Assembly: GCA_947000775.1 (NCBI GenBank)
Contig: CAMQGK010000565.1
Span: forward strand, 11,455,001-11,519,000
From: Pterois miles
Lineage: Eukaryota; Chordata; Actinopteri; Perciformes; Scorpaenidae
Direction: 5' to 3'
Length of the DNA: 64,000 nucleotides
Both the position numbers and the translations under genes were made by a program. Positions 20,131-32,730 of the stretch are shown in pieces (the stretch's first letter is position 1; every line of letters starts with the position of its first letter). The notes beneath the pieces were generated by a model. The model saw nothing but the letters and a program-made list of their open reading frames with translations. It searched no databases and was not told the DNA's origin.

Positions 20131-21055
20131 TGGAAAATGGAAGAAACATGCTGGTTTTGTTTTACTTTAAAAACACTTTGTTTTGTGAGTATTAGAATAT
20201 ATTTGTACTTGTTATTAGTACCTCCAAATATATTTTGTTAATTTTGTATTGTTGCAAAAATTTTGTACATGCAAGTTGATATACACACATTTACTGCCAA
20301 CATTTAGGGCTTTGATTGCTCTTTAAGGACACACAAGGCACTTTTTGATAAAGGGTTTTTAAGTTGTAACTAATGGCTTTATTCATTTTTCATAAATAAT
20401 GTACTAATTATATATAAACCAGTTATAAGCCATTAATAAGAGCAACTTCTGGGTTGCCAGGTTGTGGGAAAAACCTCACGACAGGGCGGGGTATATTGAC
20501 ATATCACAGCTGAGGGGCGGCAAAGTGGCAGGTATGGCAACATACAAGACATATTCCAGTTAAACAGTTTATTACTAAGTGATAATGTTCACAATAAAAT
20601 AGGCCTTCCTGTCTGCACATACCAAGGCGGTTGCTATGGAACGTACGCTAGCAGCTAGCATTGGCTAGTGTTATATTGATTTAATTATTTGGCTTATTAT
20701 TTACATCGAAGGTGCTATTGAAAACATGCAGCCAATTTGTTACACAGCTGTATTGAATGTTTGATTAAGATGGGTGCAGTCCTGGTGTCGGACTGTACAG
20801 GGCCGTTTTTTTTTTGTCAGATTATTGATTTCTTAAGTAAGGAGTCGAGTAATAAGCGTAATAATGCACAGCTAGCAAGTTGTTTTGAAATAAAGCCCTT
20901 CTGTGTGATGACCGACCTCCGCTCCACACCGCATCACCGTGTCAGGGTTTATTTCACAACAATGACCTGCGAGCTGTACATTATCATTATTATTATTCCT
21001 TACATGCAGTCCCCTCTAAACTAATGTAGAGTGAGGACAATTCCTTTATTTCTGC

Positions 21056-21480
21056 TGAACACTGAAAACATTTGGGTTAGACATCAAAAGATGAATATGA
21101 GACAAGACATCAGTATTTCAGCTTTTATTTCCAGGTATTTACATCTAGATCTGTTACACAACTTAGACATTGTTTGTTTGAACCCACCCTTTTTCAGTTG
21201 AGATAAATTAGTGGAACTGGATGATTTTTGTTGCCCAGGTGTGTCCTGTTACACTGATTATTCGAACAATAAATAGTGTTGAATGTCGACTCTCAGTTTC
21301 AGCTTTGGGTTTTGCCTGTGCAGACTGCATTTATAGTTAAAAAGGTGAAACCAACATGAAGAGCAGAGAGCTGTCTATGCTGAGAGAAGATGGAAAACCA
21401 TCAGAGCCGCCACAAACATTGGCCATAGCCAGTACAACCATTTGGAGCGCCCCGCAGGAGAAAGAAACCACCACAGTTAG
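21056..21480 (+). mobile_element. Tc1/mariner-like element remnant
   Basis: The 5' non-coding part (TTTGGGTTAGACATCAAAAG, later GTGTCCTGTTACACTGATTA) leads to ATG at 21356. That opens a frame reading MKSRELSM then, with small deletions, LREDGK and QTLAIASTTIW, the N-terminal helix-turn-helix of a fish Tc1-like transposase. It breaks soon after; no catalytic DDE region is present. Confidence 0.72.
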
Positions 21481-22189
21481 CTTCCACAGACAGAAAGAAA
21501 ACATGCATTTTAGACCAGTTTTTCAGTACCTTTAATGAAGCCATGAGTTACAACTTATAAACATTTATACTGAAAACTTGAAAACTTGTGTTTTTGGGTG
21601 TCTTTTTCTGTATTTTATAACTTTATAATTTGGCGTTTGTACACTTAGTGTCCTTGTTTTTATAATAATAATAATAATAATGATAAACTTAATTTTCCAG
21701 CACTTTTCAAAGCAGAATTACGAAGTGCTTTACATGGTTGAACCACGATAAAAATATTTCAGGACTGAAGATACTGTGAAATACTTACAACAAACAGTTC
21801 AGTTGAATTAGTTTAAACTTAATTGTGTGGTACAAATGTGTAAGTGGATTGCTTACAGGAGAATTTTTCCAGGCTCTTATTTGTTTTGATCAGGTAATTT
21901 ATGTTTTAGACTAAAGTGACATCAGATGGATCCCTCTGAGTATTTTCATCTGTTTAAACTGACCTTTAACACAAGTGAGTGTGGATTTGCTTTGCTTAAC
22001 TTTCTATGTTATCATTTACTTTGTAAATCCAATATATAATAATAACAAGGATGTTATCTGCTCAGCTCATCTGGCTGTTTGTTGGCTGTCACACACATCA
22101 CTTCAGAAAATGCTGTTTCTCAGAAATACATTCAAAAATACAGGAGTGTAAAAATATGTCTGTGGTAAAAAAAAACTGCTTTCACAATG

Positions 22190-22690
22190 CTACCTAAGTA
22201 AAAGTACAGTGGTATTGTATTATTACTGATGCATTAACGTGTAAGTATTATAATGCTGCAGTGGGTCAAGATGGAGCTAATTTAACTATGTAAAATACTT
22301 TTAATGCAATGAATCTAAAACAAAGTATTTTATAAGCTTGTGATACAGATGTTTGTATGTTAATTATTAATATGCAAAGTAGCACACAAATATAGCTGGC
22401 AAATGTAGGGCGTGTACATTTACTCAGATACTATACTTTAAAACAACTCTGAGGTACTTGGACTTGATTGTTTTCATTTTCTGTTACTTTATACTTCAAC
22501 TTCACTACATTTCAGAGGGAAATAATGTACTTTTTACTGCACTTTTGATAAATTTAGTTACTTTACAGGTTCAGATTATTAATACAAAATATAACCAACA
22601 AAATTAATACTGGTGTATTATTATAGATTAAGAAAATACAGAGTGATTATGGATATTTATATTCCACCACTGCTTTTATTAAACCTCTGA
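22190..22690 (+). repeat. dispersed fish repeat (AAGTA-rich)
   Basis: ACTACATTTCAGAGGGAAAT and neighbouring AAGTAAAAGTA / TACTTTTAC blocks match a common fish repeat from memory. A related stretch is at 29440-29720. No coding content. Confidence 0.5.
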
Positions 22691-23157
22691 GACTAACAAT
22701 AGACCTGTTTTAGTGTTTTTTAGGGGGAGATAGCAGGTCAACAGTAGATGTCACACAGAAGTGGTGAACATCATCTGAAAGCTGGAAACCTGAAAATGAA
22801 CATGAGATGCAGCTCAGCACTGTGGGTCAAGGTTTTCTAGTCATTAATCAGAAATAAACATGAATTAATTAATAACAATAAAATGTGAAAGTGTATAAGG
22901 GTTTAGACCATTAAGAAGTATATGATCTCCATATATTATGTCTCATAAGTTGTTGCAGTAATTTTTAGGTTGATAACAAATGTTACGAAGATTACACGGA
23001 TTTCATCACACATGAATCCAGTTGGACTCACTGGATCCACCAGAGTCTCAGCTTTACAGTGAGACCCAGTTTATGGGATTCAAGGCTGTAGTAAATGTTT
23101 AGCTACACCATTTAAGAGTAAGTGAAAATAACAGATTTATACTGCATGAAAAATACT

Positions 23158-23690
23158 GCATGTGATTATCATAAAGTGGGCATGTCTGCAAAGGGCAGAC
23201 TTGTGGGTGTTATGGAAAAAATGTTAGGAAAGGGCTCTTCCCCTCTTTTACTGTGTCAAATGTAAGTATAATCCACCAGTTTTACTGTATTTTCATGTAG
23301 AGATCGTCAGCTCCCTCCAACTCTAAGATAATCAGCCAGCCTGTTGTTTCCTGGTTGTTTTTTCTCATTTATATCTAAGGAATGTGTTGCGGGTCATCAC
23401 GGTGCACACTGAGCCAGGTAAAAAGGCCCAGCTGGCCAGCTGCAGTCATTCTGGGTCTCCGGTCCACTTCTTCAGACTCCAGTTAAATTAAATATTCTCC
23501 TTCACAGTGGGTACCCATAGATCCCACTGTGTCCCATTATATTCACATATCTGGAGGTCAGAGGTCAAGGGACCCCTTTGAATATGGCCACACCAGTTTA
23601 GAGTGTAATTATTTATGTATTTATTTATTTTCCAGACCAGTAATGGTTGATACCAATGGATTCCTTCAGTCTCCTAGTTGTATATCTGGG
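23158..23690 (+). mobile_element. TAGGGCTGTCAA-family element, interrupted
   Basis: The 3' two-thirds of the family, split by about 300 bp of unrelated sequence (about 23213-23508) between GGCAGACTTGTGGGTG and GTGGGTACCCATAG. DR1 AGGTCAGAGGTCA is at 23555-23567. Confidence 0.7.
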
Positions 23691-23899
23691 TTAAAGAACT
23701 GATCAGTCTCTAGTGTAATACACGGTGCCGACCGGTAGGGGGCAGCGTGAACCAGCTTGTTTTATACTCATTTCTGGGTCAGCTGAAGTTATCAATGATT
23801 TTAAGAATAAAACTGACGTGCCGCTTTACTGTGTGTTGCGATTACATTTGGCGATTATTAGTTCACAACAGTGGTTACGACACGTCGCTCCACTGGGAA

Positions 23900-24087
23900 G
23901 CGGCTCTTGTGACAGCTTGTTTTACGTGTTTCCTCCCTGAAGTCTGGCAACCCGGACCAGAGGCTAAAGTCCTGGCTAGCCAGCTGATCACAGTAAACAG
24001 CTCCTGACAAGCAGCTGGAGGTGTTTGTCCCGGATTTGTCTCTGCCATGCCCAAGTCTGGATGACCTGAGGCACTCGCTGATAACAG
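23900..24087 (+). promoter_or_regulatory. candidate upstream 5' exon/promoter region (ankrd27 or unknown transcript)
   Basis: Less AT-rich than its surroundings, rich in CTAGC motifs, and ends in a good donor ACAG|GTAAAA at 24088. A downstream ACTTCCGGTG (ETS-like) lies at about 24249. The only ATG near the donor (about 24047) stops after five codons, so it would be non-coding. This is inference only. Confidence 0.3.
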
Positions 24088-24489
24088 GTAAAACACTCAT
24101 CATACTAACCGTCGCTCCTGTTAGCTGATGCTTGGATTACCAGTCGGCCATGCTAACACATTAATAAGATAACGCTACCGTTAGATGTGCTAGCATAGAG
24201 GCTACGGTTCATAGGCTTGTTGTTTGTAGCTAGCAGGCTAATTGTAGAACTTCCGGTGTCCAGTTGTTATCGCCTGAGTCACGTTAGAAGCCCAAATATC
24301 TATCGGTTAGCATTTAATTTACCGAGATAATCCCTGCCTCTTGTGATGTCCGTCTTGGAGACCGCTGTTTAAAAGATATAGCTAATCCCACAACCAAGCC
24401 CGAAGTTAGCGAACGCGTCCAACCAAACTCCATTCAAAAAATGTGAAATTCATTGTTGCCTCTCTCAGGTCTAGGTTTGCTTGAAGAAC

Positions 24490-26240
24490 GCGATCAAATA
24501 TTTCATTGCGTATCGTTTTAAATCGCTATATACTAACAGACATTTCGATAAAATCAAATAACACGGAGAACTGGTTCGCCTCCACTTTTATTTTATAACA
24601 TAATTGATGGAGAGATTGAGCAGTGTTTAAAGGCAAAACGAGCTTCAGTTAAGGTCACTTTAATCAGATTAAGATTAATTAAATTGCCGAATGTTTTAAA
24701 TGACAACAAGTATTCAATAAACGTAAAGGATTTATATTTTTAGTGAATTGTACTTGCGTCAGACAAATAAACACTAAAGTGAAAGATTTTTAAATGGAGT
24801 TTGGCTCAACAAAAGAAATCAGCTGCCTCGGAGCTGTACGCTACCAGGCTACACAAATGTGAAACCTGTAGCACTTTGGATATTGTGTATTATAATAACT
24901 AAAATACACATCTATTCTGTGGCACTAGAGCATGTTGCAAATTGTTTGATTTTATTTTGAAAATACGCACGGAAATGACCACCACCAGCTGAGGCTAGCT
25001 TGGCACATCCCTGTTTTGTCTTAAAAGTCAGTTGACTTTGCCTTTCTGATTGAAGTTGGCTGTCAGATTCAGAGATAAGAGTGTGATCAGTTATTGATAG
25101 GTCAGCTTTGCTGCTTGGGTGTTTTCTAGTATTTTCCAGTGTTTCTCAGACGAGGTCTGGATGGTGTCGGTGTGTGTTCAGGCTGCATCATGTGTACATC
25201 CCTGAGGAGAAGGGTGTGATGTGATGGTCAGCCTGTGAAACCTCTCTATGCTGCGGTGGTTTCAGCTTTCTGTTTCTCAATGTTTTTTTTTATTGATCCT
25301 GAGAAACCAGAAGGCAGGAGTGATTTTCATCTCTGTCATCTGCTCACTGCATTATTTATGATTGTCTCCCTTCACCTCCCTGTTTATTTTCTACAGTGTC
25401 TTCTTTTCAACATGATTGATCTGCGGTCGGTGACTGTAGTAGTGCTCAACATGCTGGAACGCTTTTTAAAAATCAATGATCATACAATTTAAATCTCCGT
25501 TATCATGACTTTCCACTCATAACAGCACCACAGGGCCGTTCCATGGGTGTTTAAAGAGAACTGGATCCGGCCCTGATCATTCCTGTGGAAGCTGCTCAGT
25601 GGCACATGATGTCAACAAGCAGACATCCAGATCTTGAAAAGTGCCCAGATCCTCTGGGTCTTCCGGGTGTTCCTGGGCCCTAGTGTGCTTGTTCGATATG
25701 CTCAGTCACATGGCTCGATCACGTCACGGCTTGTGCTGTCGTCACGGTCTGGGTCTCCATAGACATAAACAGAGGACCTAATGATTTAAATAAGGGCTAT
25801 TAGAGTGTTCGGACTGGGGAGTTGGTTCAGTTGAGTTACAGTCGTCTCTTTCTCAGTGTAAGTCCATGAGAAAGATATATAATATGTATAATATGTCTGT
25901 CCTAACGAATATATTATAATGTAAGAGGATCACACTCATCACCAGAGCTGCAATGATTAGTTGATTAGTGGATTGACAAGGAAACTGAGTAAATTAATTG
26001 CCAACTTTATTGATAAACTGTTAATCCTTTTAGCCGTTTGCCAACATTAACATTAGCATTAAAATTAATATTAGCTGGTTCCAGTTTTACAGATGTTATT
26101 AGTTGCTTTTCTCTGTCTTCTGTGTGATCAGAAACTGAATATCTTTTTTTTTTTTTTACTTCTTTGCTAATAGTGTAAGTTTCCCACTATCGTTTTTAGT
26201 GTTATGGTTTTTCAGTTTTGATGTAATCGTCTCATCACTT
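24490..26240. other. intergenic, nothing supported
   Basis: No domain, RNA gene or clear repeat boundary. The 85-residue open frame at 25235-25492 is hydrophobic but unrecognised and probably chance. About 25945-26040 resembles a decayed hAT-type end (AGCTGCAATGATTAGTTGAT). Confidence 0.45.
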
Positions 26241-26246
26241 CCTGCT

Positions 26247-26734
26247 AGGGCTGTTACGCTGAAGGATTTTCCCCTGTGGTGATAATGACAAGCTCATCAG
26301 TGCAAAATGCAGTATTATTGCACATTTCCTTTTTATTTCAAAGTATTTGATTTGTCTTGATTTCAGCGCTAAACAAATAAGCTCTATTGTTAGGCTGTTA
26401 TTAGGTATATTGATGCTTTTTAAATAACAAAGATACTAATTAACACTGGTTATTGTTAAATGCAGAAGACAGAAGGGCACGGTATTTGTCCTGTGATTGG
26501 CTGAGTAAAAAGGGACACTGATTTACCAAAAGCTGAACCTGTTTCAGCTCACGGCGACCAAAACGTGCAGCGCTCAGTGCAGAATACCTCGTCACGCCGC
26601 TGCCGTGGGGCTCCCATTGCAAGAATTCAGAAAAAGAAAAAACATGAATATAGTGGTTGTGGTGGTTGCTTGCCATCCCCTGTGGTTGTCAATAGTGTGA
26701 CATTGCAATATTGTGGTTATTGCGACAGCCTTAC
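26247..26734. mobile_element. hAT-like nonautonomous element
   Basis: Starts TAGGGCTGTTACGCTGAAGG and ends GGTTATTGCGACAGCCTTA; the tips are inverted copies. The interior (GTGGTTGTCAATAGTGTGAC, CAATATTGTGG) is non-coding. Confidence 0.6.
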
Positions 26735-27004
26735 TTTCTGCCTCTTCTCTGTTAGTGGTGCCAAGCATGACACATGTTCCAGTCCAGAGTAGCTAGTCCA
26801 AGCTTTTCATGCCATTAAGTTTCTGTTCTGTTTTGTTTCTGTATTTAATGGCTCCCCTCCTTTATTAAGATAAAGGGTAACTTTGTTGTTTTCCAACCGT
26901 ATTTTTCCATGATTTTTGTGTCTAAGTGACCAATGATGACAACGGTTGTTAACCCCCCAAGACCTGCAGGATTGCAGGCGATCTCATCTGACTTTACTGT
27001 CTTT

Positions 27005-27290
27005 CAGAGGCTGTTGCAGGTTCAGCTTGAGGTCCAGATATCAAATGAAACTAGAAAACCTAATGAATCCATTAGTACCAACCAGGTCATACTAGATAGT
27101 CGAGAAGGAGGATAAATAACGCTGCAAACTTATGCCAGACATTGGTGAGGAAAACTGTCTTGTCCCTATTCAAAGGGAACCCTTGACCTCTGACCTCCAG
27201 ATGTGTGAATGTAAATGGGTTCTCTGGGTCCCCACCAGTCTCCCCTTTACAGACATGCCCACTTTATGATAATCACATGCAGTTTTTGAT
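27005..27290 (-). mobile_element. TAGGGCTGTCAA-family fragment, minus
   Basis: The reverse of the 3' part of the family (GAAACTAGAAAACCTAATGA, CAGTCTCCCCTTTACAGACA). It carries TGACCTCTGACCT (DR1) at 27184-27196. Confidence 0.8.
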
Positions 27291-27320
27291 GTAAATGATG
27301 GTGCCAGCTTGTCCCAACTG

Positions 27321-28040
27321 TAGGGCTGCACGATTACGGCCAAAATGAGTTGTCAGTGTTTTATTCTTACTAAACTTACTGGAACTTAAACCCTTTGACA
27401 GTGTGTTTTCAGTTCATCAAAGTTAATTAGACCATTTTTGGTCATCTAAAAATGTCTTTTTCAGTGTTATGTGGTCATGCTTAGCTCCACCCTTTCATGT
27501 CACCTCTGGTTGCAAAAAATCAAGATGGCAACAGCAAAAAAAAAAAAAAAAAAAAACAAGATGACGATGGCCACAAACCAAGAGAGCAATGACCAAAAAC
27601 CAAGATGGTGACAGCAAAACACCAAGATGGTAATGGCAAAAAAACAAGATGATGATGGCCACAACCAAGAGAGCAATGACCAAAAAACAAGATGGTGGCA
27701 GCCACACTGGGTTGTGTCTGGAAGGTAACCCACAAAGCGAGACCTACAGTTCAACAACCTGTTCTAACAGTAACCATCACATGAGAGTTTCGCAATTTGC
27801 GTGTTACCTTCTACACACAACCACCAAAATGCCGAACTCGAGGCTTCAAAACTGTACTCCACAAACCAAACGGTGGCGTCACAGTGACCACGTCCACTTC
27901 TTATATACTGTCTATAGGCATGACCGCTCCCCAAACGTGAAGCCAAAACAGAGCATTTTAAACATCACGATAGATCATGTTTAAGTGTAGGGAACCAAAA
28001 TTGGGATCATGATTAATATACGATTAACTGTGCAGCTCTA
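27321..28040. mobile_element. hAT-like element with internal CAAGATGG repeat
   Basis: Ends GTAGGGCTGCACGATTACGG and TACGATTAACTGTGCAGCTC (inverted). It has captured, or been invaded by, the CAAGATGG tandem block at 27525-27705 and its flanks. Confidence 0.6.
27525..27705 (+). repeat. degenerate tandem CCAAAAACCAAGATGG repeat
   Basis: About seven units of roughly 20-35 bp with core AAGATGG. Related units occur at 36690-37045, with the same flanks (AACTCGAGGCTTCAAAACTG). Confidence 0.75.
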
Positions 28041-28489
28041 CTCAACAGGATTACATCACAGTCTGTGAGCAGCTGCTGTCCACAGTGTTCTCCCTCAGTA
28101 CTGGACCAGAAATTGTCATCTGCATCAGTCAGTTAGACACAAAAACATGGGGGGAAAAAGGGTTGAAAAATACTGAATTACCCTTCAATTATTGAGCTTA
28201 CGTTCCCACTATTATTTTGTGGAATCGTGCAACAGAGGTCACAACTACGGGACATTGTGGTCGGCATCTTATCACCAGGACGCCCTGGAAATGTAGTCTT
28301 GATTAGTAAGTTCTTAGTATCTAAAAATCTAAATATACGGAAAAGAAGCCGGTAAATGGTGTCAGCCAGCTGTGTGTGGTCACGAAGCATAGTTTGGATG
28401 TTTAACCTTAATCTCCTCACTGCTGGCTGTTTGTTCTGCCGCTGCTGAAACAGTCCTCCTGTTCACTCAGCTCCTGCTTCAGGCTGAGA

Positions 28490-28775
28490 CGTCAGCTGCT
28501 GGGCGGCGGTAATCTAAAGAGTGTGATATCACGGTGTTGGCCCAGAGGGGACGGCTTTCCTCTTCACCCCCTGACTGAATCCGCCGTTAGTGTCAAGCTC
28601 GTGAGGTCACGAGGACCGGGGGGGGGGGGGGGGTCACGTGACTCATTCCTCCGGTTCATCCCCGCTGAGCTGAGCCACTCCGATGGGGAGTCTGGTCTGT
28701 CTGCCGGACTGGTTCCCAGTTTGTCTGTACTGGAGCTGAGGGGCGATGAAGCTGATCTCTGAGCAGAGCGATGAG
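28490..28775 (+). promoter_or_regulatory. ankrd27: candidate ankrd27 promoter and first exon
   Basis: A GC-richer island than its surroundings with a G16 run (28618-28633), a perfect GTCACGTGAC palindrome and a donor GATGAG|GTGAGA after 28775. ATG at 28746 (G at -3) opens MKLISEQSDE to the donor in phase 0, in frame with the exon at 32731, which has no stop before its own ATG. I infer this is the 5' exon; the 24 kb candidate is the alternative. Confidence 0.45.
28633..28642. promoter_or_regulatory. CLEAR/E-box palindrome GTCACGTGAC
   Basis: An exact match to the TFEB/TFE3/MITF-family consensus. It lies about 100 bases before the candidate ankrd27 first ATG. Confidence 0.55.
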
Positions 28776-29733
28776 GTGAGATGATCAGATGAGAGATGAG
28801 ATGATGAGCAAGCAGACAGCGGGAATAGATCCATCTGTTTAGGCTGTGACCACTGAGATGTACGTTAGCATATAGGTCAGATCTTTTACTGATGCCCTCA
28901 GAAGAATTTATTATTATTACTGTTCACATAACATTTGAACAGTAAATGCAAGCACAATATTATTATTATTATTATTATTATGGTCATGTTTTAAGCCACT
29001 ATTTCTTTGTGTTTCTTGTTTATTTGTGTAGGATTTATATTATTTGACATAATTGCTTGTTGATGGATGAATTAACTATTTTTAAACTGAAATTGGTGCA
29101 TCTGGAGTAACATTTGTTGGTTTGTGGAAGGGCTCAATCAATTTAAATAATCGTGATTAATTACAAATTAACCCGTGAATTACTCTACGGATTCAGATTA
29201 TTAGTACAAAATATAATCAGCATATGAATTATTAAGTATTATTATCAGGGATGTTAATGATTAAACGTTAAACTGATAACCAACATTAAGCATCAGTTAA
29301 ACGGTTAAAACAAATATGAATATTTAATTAAAAAGTTGAAGGGATGTTGTGCTAATTATTATAGATTAAACTTAAAAAAATGACAGCCATTACCAGCTGC
29401 GACATTAAAGTGATGAACGCATGCGTCCGTAGTTATAATACAATAGTGTTACTGAAGTGGACCATCCTGCATAGTGAGTATTTTTACTTTTGGTACTTTG
29501 AGTATTTTTTGATACTAATACATATGTACTTTTACAGTAAAGTATAGTAAAATTAGGAATGCATAAGTTTTACTTGTAACAGAGTATTTCTACACTGTGG
29601 TATTGCTATTTACTGAAGTAAAATATCAGTATTTCTTCCACCACTGCTGAAATGTAGTGAAGTATAAAGTGACCTAAAAATGGGAATACTCAAGTTAAGC
29701 ACCTCACAATTACACACAGTACTTGAGTGAATA

Positions 29734-30323
29734 TTAGGGCTGTCAATTGATTAAAATATTTAATCATATGATTGTCTATAGTTAATTGTGATTAATTGCG
29801 CATATCTTTAAAGGGGATTTGTCAAGTATTTATAACTTAACATGAGAGTGGACAAATTTGCTGCTTTATGCAAATACATGTATATATTGATTACTGGAAA
29901 TCAATTATCAACACAAAACAATGAAGAAACCCTCCCAGGTTCTGACTTTAGCATCAACAATCTGCTCCAATCAGAACATGACAAACTGCAGCCCAACAGG
30001 CAACAACAGCTGTCAGTGTGTCAGAGTGCTGACTGGACTAGGACTTGATCCAGACTGACTGGGACTATCATAAAGTGGGCATGTCTGTAAAGGGGAAACT
30101 AGTGGGGACAGTTTTTCCTCACCAACACTTATTGTAAGTTTAGGGTGTTATTTATCCTCCTTGGCTCCTCTGTATGACCTGGTTGGTACCGGTGGATTCA
30201 TCAGGTCTTCTAGTTTCATATGATACCAGTATCTTCACTCTCGCAAGTAGTGTTAATGCATTAAAGAAATTTGTGGTATTAAAACAAATTTGCATTATTG
30301 TCACGTTAATTTTGTCAGCCCTA
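29734..30323 (+). mobile_element. TAGGGCTGTCAA-family element, both ends present
   Basis: TAGGGCTGTCAA at 29734-29745 and TTGTCAGCCCTA at 30312-30323 define a 590-bp copy. It has lost the DR1-containing segment by internal deletion. No target-site duplication was found by eye. Confidence 0.85.
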
Positions 30324-30540
30324 TTTACTGTATTTGATGTGTTGTTTTCAGATGTGTTATTGCTCCTTGATGGATGAATTAAGTATTGATGAGTGATGTT
30401 ATCGTCCATCCATACAAGAGATTTCATAGTGAACAGATCTCCTGTCAAAAAGAATGATAAGTTGAGTTTCACTAAAATCATCCAGTGATATTTTAAAGTG
30501 GAGTTTTTATTGTGGGAAATTATCTTTCGTTCACTAACAG

Positions 30541-30670
30541 TGCCGTTAGCTGAAGCTCTGAAAGAATTCAGCAAACTGGCAGAGAAACTGAGGAAAAACA
30601 AGCTCAATAGTCTGAAAGGGACTTTTTGTTTGGCAGCCTCGTTAGACTCAGCTGATGAGTCAAACAAAGT
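30541..30670 (+). other. unexplained open stretch with a coding look
   Basis: After an acceptor-like CACTAACAG at about 30532-30540, the plus strand reads VPLAEALKEFSKLAEKLRKN then LKGTFCLAASLDSADESNK, an amphipathic helix-like peptide. I do not recognise it, and no partner exon was found. It may be a decayed exon, part of a repeat, or chance. Confidence 0.2.
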
Positions 30671-32051
30671 GGTTAATATTATTATTATAATAATAATAAA
30701 TCTGGAGACGCCAAGGAATCACAGGATCTGTTTTCCAGTCGGCTGCAGCTTGACAAATGTCCAGTATTTACATGTGTTTCTGATCGGAAATTCAGAAGTC
30801 ACTGTCATACTTTATCTATTAATATATATATAATTAGAGGAGTTGATGATTGTGGTTCTGCTCTGGGTATGGTGACGATGGTCTGCCGGGCCACCAGACT
30901 GAAATGTCTTCACAACTATCACATGGGTTGCCGGGAGTTTTTGTTCAGATATTCATGATTCCCAGAAGATGAATCCTACTGACTTGTTGAACATGAGGCT
31001 GATATTTGTGGTTTAGAGTGAAATATCTCAGAAACTTTGATATTTGGTTCAGACATCCATCATCCCCTCAGGATGAACTTTGGTCAGAAGTACAGCCACA
31101 CAGCCTTTTGGGGCGCTTTCATAAACCAACATTTAGACTGTTTTGATGTTACTCTGCTGCGGTCTGTTTGGGCAGTTGTGACCCCCGTAATTGTGCGTCG
31201 GTGCGGACCAAATCAACCGGTCTAAGACAGCTTGCGAGAGATGGCCTCGGACCATTTCCAAGCTAACTCTAGTGTGGTTTGATTGCAGGAAGTGAACCAA
31301 AACTCAGGGGATTATTGGGCTTCCTGCAGTGTCTTATTTGGAAATAGTGGACCAAAAAATTGCTGACAACCCGGAGCCTTAACCGGAGCTGTTCATTCTG
31401 TACACGTTCCAAATGGTTTTGATAGGCCCAAAGCAGGATCACTGCCGGTATCACCACATGTATCTGTGGCGCATCCTGCTCCATGTGGCTCAGTTAGGGT
31501 TTAACTCTGTTTCTAGTTAGCTAGTTAGCTGTAGTCGTTAGTTTAGTGTGTTTATTTTCACCATGGTGTTTGTGTGTGCGGTGAATGGGTGAATCAGTGC
31601 AGGAGAACACATTGGCTGTCTCTCTCACTCGCTCTCTTCTTTTCCGTCTCTTTCTGCTGGAGATAAATTAAGGGAAAGCAGCCGATACTGGAGGTTTGCC
31701 GGCCACAAACGGGTCCAAATGACAGGGAGCACAGCTTTCAGCCCAAGAGAAAAGTCCCGTTAGTGAAATAAAGGATTCACAGTACAGCCCGGTGCTGGCG
31801 CTAAGGTGAGAGTAGCCGGTACTGGTCGACGGCGCACCTCCAAAATGTTCCCAAACAGCAATTCAAATGTTGAACCTCAGCAACATGTCTTTGCGTCCTC
31901 TGTGGGCGGCGTGTGGCGGTGCAGCAGCCAGACGGCCGCGAGAGTCTGTATGTCGAGATAATTCTCGTCTCATTTGTGGTCTGATAAACCATAAATTAAT
32001 CCAAGATGGTTTCATCTAAACTGGGTTGAAAAACGATGCAATCTGATTTTG

Positions 32052-32320
32052 GGGCGGCTGTGGCTCAGAGCAGGTCGTCCACCAATCCTAGGGTTGGCGG
32101 TTCGATCCCCAGCTGCTCCAGTCACATATCGATGTGTCCTTGAGTGAAATGAATGAATATTTAGATTAGATCCTGGTGAGCAAAGTTGGGACCTTTCATA
32201 GCCTCTGCCATCAGCGTATGAGTGTGTGTGAATGCTGACATGTAGTGTAAAATGCTTTGAGTGATCTAAAGACTAGAAAAGTGCTATATAAATGCAAGTA
32301 ATTTACCATGTACCATTACC
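32052..32320 (+). mobile_element. tRNA-derived SINE (type A)
   Basis: GGCGGCTGTGGCTCAGAG head, GGTTCGATCCCCAGCTGCTC with the B box, tail AAAGTGCTATATAAATGCAA. Same family as 7416, 44231 and 57436. Confidence 0.85.
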
Positions 32321-32324
32321 GTGG

Positions 32325-32660
32325 TGATGAATTATGTCTGACTATCGACCACACGCCCATTCTCTGTTTGAGAAAGAACTTTGACCAAAAAACAGGAAGT
32401 ACAGCTCCTGAAAAAGCCCAGTCTGCTCTGATTGGCTTGAGAGAAAAATATGGCTGTTGGCAGTATTTTCTCATGAGCCTGCATGTGACATAGGAAGAGG
32501 AGCCAAATCTGAATGGCTTGTTGAATCACATCTTTCCTACCTAGACAGCCCACAATAAACTGACTGGGTTGTCTTATTTCACAGTTTGTAGGTTGTTGGG
32601 CACTCCAGATACCCTGACCCAATCACTGAAAAAGTGAATTTCTCATGACATGTCCCCTTT
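32325..32660. repeat. probable dispersed fish repeat
   Basis: The end TTCACAGTTTGTAGGTTGTT ... CATGACATGTCCCCTTTAA is a phrase I recall as frequent in fish genomes. The 96-residue minus-strand open frame over it has no domain. It lies just upstream of the ankrd27 start exon. Confidence 0.4.
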
Positions 32661-32730
32661 AAATGGCCTCTGACCAAGCAGCACCTTTTGTTTGACCACG
32701 TTAATCAGTTCCTTCCGTTATCCTCTCCAG

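Noticed and set aside
25235..25492. 85-aa hydrophobic open frame between the genes
   Set aside because: No signal-peptide logic, homologue or splice context recognised; length is within chance for AT-rich DNA.
27764..27984. Open frames across the CAAGATGG block
   Set aside because: They follow the tandem repeat and its flank, which recur at 36-37 kb with different frames.
30152..30667. 171-aa minus-strand open frame
   Set aside because: Its C-terminal part is reverse sequence of the TAGGGCTGTCAA-family element and the rest has no recognisable domain or splice partner.
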